Source of the DNA: CAZTDD01 sp964612675
GTDB taxonomy: Bacteria; Hinthialibacterota; Hinthialibacteria; Hinthialibacterales; JAKPRU01
DNA: 18,754 nt
Assembly: GCA_964612675.1 (NCBI GenBank)
Contig: CAZTDD010000131.1
Coordinates: forward strand, 1-18,754
Direction: 5' to 3'
Shown: one piece after another, positions 14,835 through 18,754 of the stretch
Position numbering within the stretch: position 1 is the first letter of the stretch
How the letters are laid out: each line of letters starts with the position of its first letter
Position numbers and translations under genes: made by a program
The notes under the pieces: generated by a model
What the model saw: only the letters and a program-made list of their open reading frames with translations
What the model was told of the DNA's origin: nothing
Database searches by the model: none

Positions 14835-15563
14835 TCATCTCTCCTGTGCCGGTTCCAATTTGCCGTCGAGATACTGACGTGTGATTTCGGAAGAAGGATC
14901 GTTCAATACGCGGTCGGTCGGGCCGAACTCAATCAACCGGCCCTCGTGAAGGATCGCGGTGTGTCCGCCGAGCGTCTCCGCATCCTGGATCAAATGAGAT
15001 ACCATGATCACAGCGACCCCGATTTCGTCGCGTAATGACTTGACCAGTTCGAGAATCCGTGCCGCCGACGCGGCATCAAGATTCGCCGTGGGCTCGTCCA
15101 TCAACACAACATGCGGGTTATTGGCCAACGTACGTGCCAGTGAGACACGTTTCTGTTGGCCGACAGAGAGTTCGTTCGACGGGCGGTCGATGAGGTCGCC
15201 GGGCAGCCCCACCTGGTGAAGTAGCGCCTCTGCGTCGGCGGTCTCACCCCACAGCGACGGCCCGAACAAGATATTCTCCCGTACCGTACTATCGAAAAGG
15301 GCTGGAAGCTGAAAAACCATCCCTACTGTTTTTCGCAGCTCCCGGATTGGGATATCGTGCAGTTCGTTCCCCTCAAATGAGATTGTGCCCTCGGAATACT
15401 CGTCGAGACCGTTCAGGAGTCGCAAAAGGCTCGTCTTCCCGGCACCCGAGGGACCGAGAAGCGAGACAGTTTCGATGTCGGCGATATCCAGAGAAATACC
15501 GTGCAAGATCCGGCGTCCCCCGCGATGGCAGGAGACGCCGTTCAGGATGAATTCCGTTCCCAT
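14835..15563 (-). CDS. fetA: FetA-type ABC transporter ATP-binding protein
   Basis: The 242-residue ATPase has all ABC motifs: Walker A GPSGAGKT (37-44), Q-loop VFQLPALF (Gln85), signature LSVGQQKR (132-139), Walker B VVLMDEP (152-158), D-loop ANLD and H-loop His190. The LSVGQQ signature and the partner permease fit FetA (YbbL-like) rather than a nutrient importer, and no periplasmic binding protein gene is near. The start ATG at 15563 has only a weak purine-rich AGAGAAG next to it. The 81-bp gap upstream contains the hairpin CGGGA/TCCCG (15600-15613) but no T-run, so read-through from the oxidoreductase gene is possible though unproven. Confidence 0.9.
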   Translation of the reverse strand: MGTEFILNGVSCHRGGRRILHGISLDIADIETVSLLGPSGAGKTSLLRLLNGLDEYSEGTISFEGNELHDIPIRELRKTVGMVFQLPALFDSTVRENILFGPSLWGETADAEALLHQVGLPGDLIDRPSNELSVGQQKRVSLARTLANNPHVVLMDEPTANLDAASAARILELVKSLRDEIGVAVIMVSHLIQDAETLGGHTAILHEGRLIEFGPTDRVLNDPSSEITRQYLDGKLEPAQER

Positions 15564-15644
15564 CTTCTCTGCAAACCCTTGCTCACCGCAACGCTAATAC
15601 GGGAGAGATCCCGAGCTTGTCGAGCACTCCCTCTAAACGAACTC

Positions 15645-16862
15645 TCAACCGGTTTGGACTACCTTCTGTTCGTCCACATTCCAATGGAACCGCTTACCGG
15701 TCCGGTAGGACATGTTCGCGAGATGCGCGCCGGTGAGAACTCGGTGTCCCATCTCCGCTGGTGAGTTTGGCTGTTTGCGGCTTTTTACGCATTCGAGGAA
15801 ATTCTGCATGTGCGCTGTTCCCTCGTTCGACATCGGCCAGCTTTCTACCTCTTTGTCGTCAGTGTTGTATCGCCGGAATTTACCGTCCTGGCATTGGATC
15901 ACGGTCCCCTCGGTTCCGTAGAAAGCGGCTCCGTCGCTGTCATACCCGTTCATGAACTGCACGCAGAAGACTATTGCGAATCCCTCACAATCGAGAATCG
16001 CATGTACGTTGTCCGGCGTTTCCCAGCGCGGATACCAGTAGTTGCCGCCATTACAGACCACGCTTTGCGGGCCGAGTGTATCGGTAATCCAATGGGCAAC
16101 GTCCAGCATATGAGGGCCGATGTCGGTCATCAGACCGCCCGCGTAGTCCCAAAACCAGCGCCAGGCAGAGCAGCGTTCCGCATCGAAAGGTACTTTGGGG
16201 GCACTCCCGAGGAACAGATCCCAATTGATTCGGTCGGGATTGAAAAGCGTCTCGTCTTTCGCACGGCGCTGATAGGGATCGACCAATCGGTAGCGACAAT
16301 CCCATGTGCGTACGAACTTGATCTTTCCGATTTTCCCGGACGCGACGACATCATGCGCAATGGCCCAGTGTTTGCCGCTGCGACGGTGGTTACCTACCTG
16401 GACGATGCGATCGCTCTTCTTGACTTCTTCGACCATCGATTTGCCTTCATCGATAGTCCGTGAAAGCGGCTTTTCGATGTAGGCATCCTTACGGGCGTGA
16501 ATTGTGTCAATCAAAATGTCATGGTGCCAATGATCCGGCGCGGCGATGACAACAGCCTCGATGTCGTCACGTTCCAATAGATCGCGGTAGTCTTCGTAGG
16601 TCTTCGGTTTTAACTCGAGGCGTCCCATCGCACGGTCGAGCATCCCTGCATTCACATCCGCGAGAGCAACGATTTCAGCACCGAGTCGTTTCGCGCAGAC
16701 AAGACGGTCTGTGCCTCGGTCGCCGGTACCGATGCCCCCCATCCGTACTCGCTCGTTGGCTCCGAGAACAGTCGATGGCGTGACCTGCCACGCAGCGGCA
16801 ACACCCGCACCTGCGGCGGCGGAATGTTGAAGGAATTCTCGTCGTGTTGGTTTCTCGTTCAT
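15645..16862 (-). CDS. Tat-exported Gfo/Idh/MocA family oxidoreductase
   Basis: The 405-residue product starts with a twin-arginine signal (TRREFLQHSAAAGAGVAAAWQ), followed by a Rossmann-type dinucleotide site (MGGIGTGDRG, about 41-50), ALADVN, VVIAAPDHWH and the family's EKPL motif. The C-terminal part has the substrate-domain features of the group (GGLMTDIGPHMLDVAHWI). Family members are NAD(P)-dependent sugar, inositol or related dehydrogenases. The Tat-signal subgroup is abundant in Planctomycetes-like bacteria and is often linked to polysaccharide breakdown. The start has AGGAG six bases upstream. It follows the second pilin gene by 38 bases on the same strand. The substrate cannot be told from the sequence. 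Confidence 0.9.
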   Translation of the reverse strand: MNEKPTRREFLQHSAAAGAGVAAAWQVTPSTVLGANERVRMGGIGTGDRGTDRLVCAKRLGAEIVALADVNAGMLDRAMGRLELKPKTYEDYRDLLERDDIEAVVIAAPDHWHHDILIDTIHARKDAYIEKPLSRTIDEGKSMVEEVKKSDRIVQVGNHRRSGKHWAIAHDVVASGKIGKIKFVRTWDCRYRLVDPYQRRAKDETLFNPDRINWDLFLGSAPKVPFDAERCSAWRWFWDYAGGLMTDIGPHMLDVAHWITDTLGPQSVVCNGGNYWYPRWETPDNVHAILDCEGFAIVFCVQFMNGYDSDGAAFYGTEGTVIQCQDGKFRRYNTDDKEVESWPMSNEGTAHMQNFLECVKSRKQPNSPAEMGHRVLTGAHLANMSYRTGKRFHWNVDEQKVVQTG

Positions 16863-16900
16863 GGTGGTCTCCTATTCTTCAACTGCAATGTTTTCAGTAT

Positions 16901-17548
16901 CTACCAGTTCCAGTAGTCTTCCATAATCTCTTGCATAAATAGATCGCCTTCGCCCTCGCGAATGCGTAGCTTCCGGGATTTCCAGACATCGCCGTTGGAA
17001 ACAAGCCCATTGGTCGGGATATAAGGTGTCGCAGCACGATTGCTGTACCAATCGAATGTGTCTTTATCCGGTCCGCAGGCGAAAAAGAGATAGTGGGTTC
17101 CAATCGGTGCGTTTGCACATCCTCTGTCTTCATATCCATAGAAAAGACCGTTCGCAAACGGATCTACCGGGATCGAGTTAATGTACGACACGGGGGTTGT
17201 CAGTTGGGCATAAATCTGACCGTTGAAGTGGTTCGGTCCGAGGAATCCTTGTGTGTCCACCTGCGCCTCGGACGGCGTCTTGCCGAAAAAGTGGACGCCC
17301 CCTTCGAATTCACAATGTTCCGCCTGACCGACATCGTTCCCGTCGATCAACCATTTGCCTGTATCCAAATGTCGGATCACCGCCTGCTCGTCCAGCATCT
17401 TCAGATCGCTCCGGGTTCTGGCAACCTTGGCACGGATCTGCGCATTCAAAAAATTGGGGACGGCGATCGCCGCCAGAATGCCGATGATCGCAACGACGAT
17501 CAGTAGTTCGATGAGAGTAAACCCACGTTTACAGATTCGTCCGTTCAT
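16901..17548 (-). CDS. Type II secretion/type IV pilin-like protein (GspG-style), paralogue B
   Basis: The 215-residue prepilin has a nine-residue leader MNGRICKRG and cleavage expected before FTLIE, with Glu at mature position 5, then a near-perfect GspG/PilA hydrophobic helix (LIVVAIIGILAAIAVPNFLNAQ). The globular part holds LTTPVSYINSIPVDPF, HYLFFACGPD and ATPYIPTNGLVSNGDVW, a C-terminal pattern shared with its neighbour. AAGGAG lies eight bases before the ATG. It follows paralogue A by 30 bases, so the pair probably comes from a local duplication and is co-transcribed. Such proteins form the shaft of pseudopili; several copies per genome are common in candidate-phylum bacteria. Confidence 0.88.
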   Translation of the reverse strand: MNGRICKRGFTLIELLIVVAIIGILAAIAVPNFLNAQIRAKVARTRSDLKMLDEQAVIRHLDTGKWLIDGNDVGQAEHCEFEGGVHFFGKTPSEAQVDTQGFLGPNHFNGQIYAQLTTPVSYINSIPVDPFANGLFYGYEDRGCANAPIGTHYLFFACGPDKDTFDWYSNRAATPYIPTNGLVSNGDVWKSRKLRIREGEGDLFMQEIMEDYWNW

Positions 17549-17578
17549 TTTTGGAGCTCCTTCTAACTCTCGGCAAGT

Positions 17579-18148
17579 TCATGGTCCGTACCGGACGATA
17601 TTGCCCCGGCTCACAAGGCCGTTGCTGGGGTCATACGAAATGTATTCACCGGCCCTTGGACCGGATTCATACACCAATACGGGTTCCCAGACCTTACGGG
17701 GGCCGAGACTGCGCAGTTGCCACAAATAGCGCCCTGCTGGGAAGGCGGTCACACGGCCCCAGTTGAGAGGACCATTCCCACTCGCGGCTTTTCGTGTCCA
17801 GTAATCGTAACTACCGTCGGTATTGTTCGAATCATAAATCCCTTCGAGCTTGCTGCCCGCCACAAATGGGTCTTTCGGTATCGAGGTCATATAAGAGACC
17901 GGTGTCGTCAGAGGCACGTACCGCGCCGACATGAGCGTGGGAGGAAAAATCGGAGGATAGTCGTTATTGTCGAGACGGTACGCCTCGAAAGCCGTCGCGA
18001 ACGCTTTGAAATCGCCTTCTACCCGCGCCACTTTGGCGCGGACCTGAGCGTTGAGGAAATTCGGGACGGCGATCGCAGCAAGAATCCCGATGATCGCGAC
18101 GACAATCAACAGCTCGATCAGAGTGAACGCACGAGCTTCTTTCGACAC
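17579..18148 (-). CDS. Type II secretion/type IV pilin-like protein (GspG-style), paralogue A
   Basis: The 189-residue product starts at GTG 18148, which has AAGGAGG (18160-18154) five bases upstream. The frame is open much further upstream, but that extension crosses the divergent promoter region and would put over 100 residues before the prepilin leader. The leader VSKEARA is followed by FTLIELLIVVAIIGILAAIAVPNFLNAQVRAKVAR. Position -1 is Ala7 instead of the usual Gly; prepilin peptidases are known to tolerate Ala at low frequency. FEAYRLDNNDYPP, LTTPVSYMTSIPKDPF and YDPSNGLVSRGNIVRYG match GspG-like pilins. It heads the five-gene - strand run. Confidence 0.88.
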   Translation of the reverse strand: MSKEARAFTLIELLIVVAIIGILAAIAVPNFLNAQVRAKVARVEGDFKAFATAFEAYRLDNNDYPPIFPPTLMSARYVPLTTPVSYMTSIPKDPFVAGSKLEGIYDSNNTDGSYDYWTRKAASGNGPLNWGRVTAFPAGRYLWQLRSLGPRKVWEPVLVYESGPRAGEYISYDPSNGLVSRGNIVRYGP

Positions 18149-18177
18149 TTGAGCCTCCTTGCAGGAAGAGACATGGT

Positions 18178-18188
18178 ATTCTATCACA
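18178..18188 (-). promoter_or_regulatory. Candidate extended -10 element for the pilin genes
   Basis: On the - strand this reads TGTGATAGAAT, containing TGnTAGAAT, an extended -10 match. The predicted start of transcription is about 22 bases before the GTG of pilin paralogue A. No good -35 is visible. The same 11-mer occurs on the opposite strand at 18260-18270. Confidence 0.5.
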
Positions 18189-18259
18189 GCCTTCCGGCGA
18201 GGATAGAAGAAGTCCGTCTCAGTGGGCGTGATGCTTGGCTCACTGCAATGTGGGACAAA

Positions 18260-18270
18260 TGTGATAGAAT
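18260..18270 (+). promoter_or_regulatory. Candidate extended -10 element for the MNT gene
   Basis: The + strand reads TGTGATAGAAT, the same 11-mer as the divergent site at 18178-18188. Transcription would begin near 18277, about 37 bases before the ATG of the nucleotidyltransferase. The -35 region is weak. The 165-bp divergent gap holds no other feature I can support. Confidence 0.5.
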
Positions 18271-18313
18271 CTCTGTGAATGTGCAAAGAGGCAAAACGGG
18301 TCGGGAAAAAACA

Positions 18314-18604
18314 ATGGACATTCAGGAATTGTTGAATGCCAAACGTGATGAGATCCTGGAGGTTGCTCGAAGTCACGGAGCCTACAACATTCGTGTGTTT
18401 GGTTCCGTCGCGCGCGGCGAAGCGGACGGAGAGAGCGATATCGATATTCTGGTTGATCTCCAAGAGGGCCGCAGCCTCTTGGACCATGCCGGACTGATGT
18501 TAGATCTTCAGGATCTTCTTGGTTGCAAGGTGGATGTTGCGACTGAAAGAGGTCTGAAGGAACGCATCCGTGACCGCGTTTTGGGTGAGGCAAAGCCCTT
18601 ATGA
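18314..18604 (+). CDS. MNT-type minimal nucleotidyltransferase (HEPN/MNT antitoxin)
   Basis: The 96-residue protein has the nucleotidyltransferase motif VFGSVARGEADGESDIDILVDL: Gly30-Ser31 and the metal-binding pair Asp42/Asp44, with the third Asp at 74 (KVDVAT). Length and motifs fit the minimal nucleotidyltransferases paired with HEPN (DUF86) proteins. In characterised HEPN/MNT modules the MNT protein blocks the HEPN RNase by adding AMP to a tyrosine. ATG 18314 gives the usual family N-terminus; the site upstream (GGGAAA) is a weak ribosome binding site. Its stop overlaps the HEPN start (ATGA), the normal arrangement. All catalytic residues are intact, although the partner is broken. Confidence 0.9.
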   Translation: MDIQELLNAKRDEILEVARSHGAYNIRVFGSVARGEADGESDIDILVDLQEGRSLLDHAGLMLDLQDLLGCKVDVATERGLKERIRDRVLGEAKPL

Positions 18605-18729
18605 GAGACGATCGTGCCTGCCTGGAGGATATCCTTGAGGCGATAATCAACATCGAGAGGTATGTGCAACAAGGGCATATCGAATTCAACCGTGATGAAC
18701 TAGCCTGGATTCCCATGTTAGTTTTTTGA
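18601..18729 (+). pseudogene. Truncated HEPN (DUF86) toxin, 5' part only
   Basis: The frame MRDDRACLEDILEAIINIERYVQQGHIEFNRDEL matches the N-terminus of DUF86 HEPN proteins (about 110-120 residues) up to about base 18702. It then changes to AWIPMLVF and stops at 18727-18729. The downstream helices with the R-x4-6-H RNase motif are missing, so this copy should be inactive. The 3' part could continue beyond the window after an insertion. The TGGATTCCC at the break resembles the start of common dispersed palindromic repeats, but no full copy is visible. Confidence 0.75.
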
Positions 18730-18754
18730 CTTAACACCACGTAGGGATGGTTAG

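Noticed and set aside
17717..18313. N-terminal extension of the MNT protein over the pilin gene
   Set aside because: The added 199 residues are antisense to a conserved pilin; ATG 18314 gives the normal family length.
18149..18487. Extended N-terminus (113 residues) for pilin paralogue A
   Set aside because: It would cover the promoter region and part of the MNT gene and bury the prepilin leader; GTG 18148 has AAGGAGG at five bases.

Overview
The window (about 18.8 kb, moderately GC-rich) looks like chromosome from a Gram-negative, free-living bacterium. The prepilin paralogues of the TLIELLIVVAIIGILAAIAVPNFLNAQ type, the Tat-exported Gfo/Idh/MocA oxidoreductase and the intergenic hairpin repeats resemble what is found in Planctomycetes-like or candidate-phylum genomes (Hydrogenedentes, Sumerlaeota and similar). 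This placement is an impression from protein style; no marker gene is present.

Left end (1-437): an exact 204-bp direct duplication built around a 124-bp hairpin element with 11-bp inverted ends (TCAACCCCCTC / GAGGGGGTTGA). The last copy runs into the start codon of a secreted protein that joins a CsgG/TolB-like domain to an FGE-sulfatase-fold domain (438-1688) and supplies its Shine-Dalgarno. A 280-bp gap follows with a promoter candidate and a hairpin-rich leader.

Centre (1969-13968, + strand): a minor-pseudopilin cluster in the order GspH/FimT-like, GspI/PilV-like, GspJ/PilW-like, GspK/PilX-like, then a signal-peptide-bearing protein of unknown function and a strong rho-independent terminator. 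The most unusual locus is the GspK-like protein. At about 2,180 residues it is several times the usual size: GspK sequence features sit at both ends, with a long acidic DxDxDG repeat region and a lamin-tail-like/beta-rich region between them. The same acidic repeats occur in the neighbouring GspI- and GspJ-like proteins, so three otherwise unrelated subunits share a probable Ca2+-binding module. The inference is a calcium-loaded, very large pilus or pseudopilus tip. Related hairpin elements lie in two of the gaps inside the cluster.

Right part (14046-18148, - strand): five co-directional genes with short gaps. In transcription order they are two paralogous major-pilin-like proteins, a Tat-signal Gfo/Idh/MocA oxidoreductase, and a FetA/FetB-type ABC ATPase and permease. 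The ATPase and permease are almost overlapping; linkage of the others is only by spacing.

Far right (18314-18754, + strand): a divergent MNT-type minimal nucleotidyltransferase (antitoxin type) overlapped by the start of its HEPN partner. The HEPN frame stops after 42 codons, so the toxin is broken here. The divergent intergenic region carries the same 11-mer TGTGATAGAAT on opposite strands, each resembling an extended -10 element.
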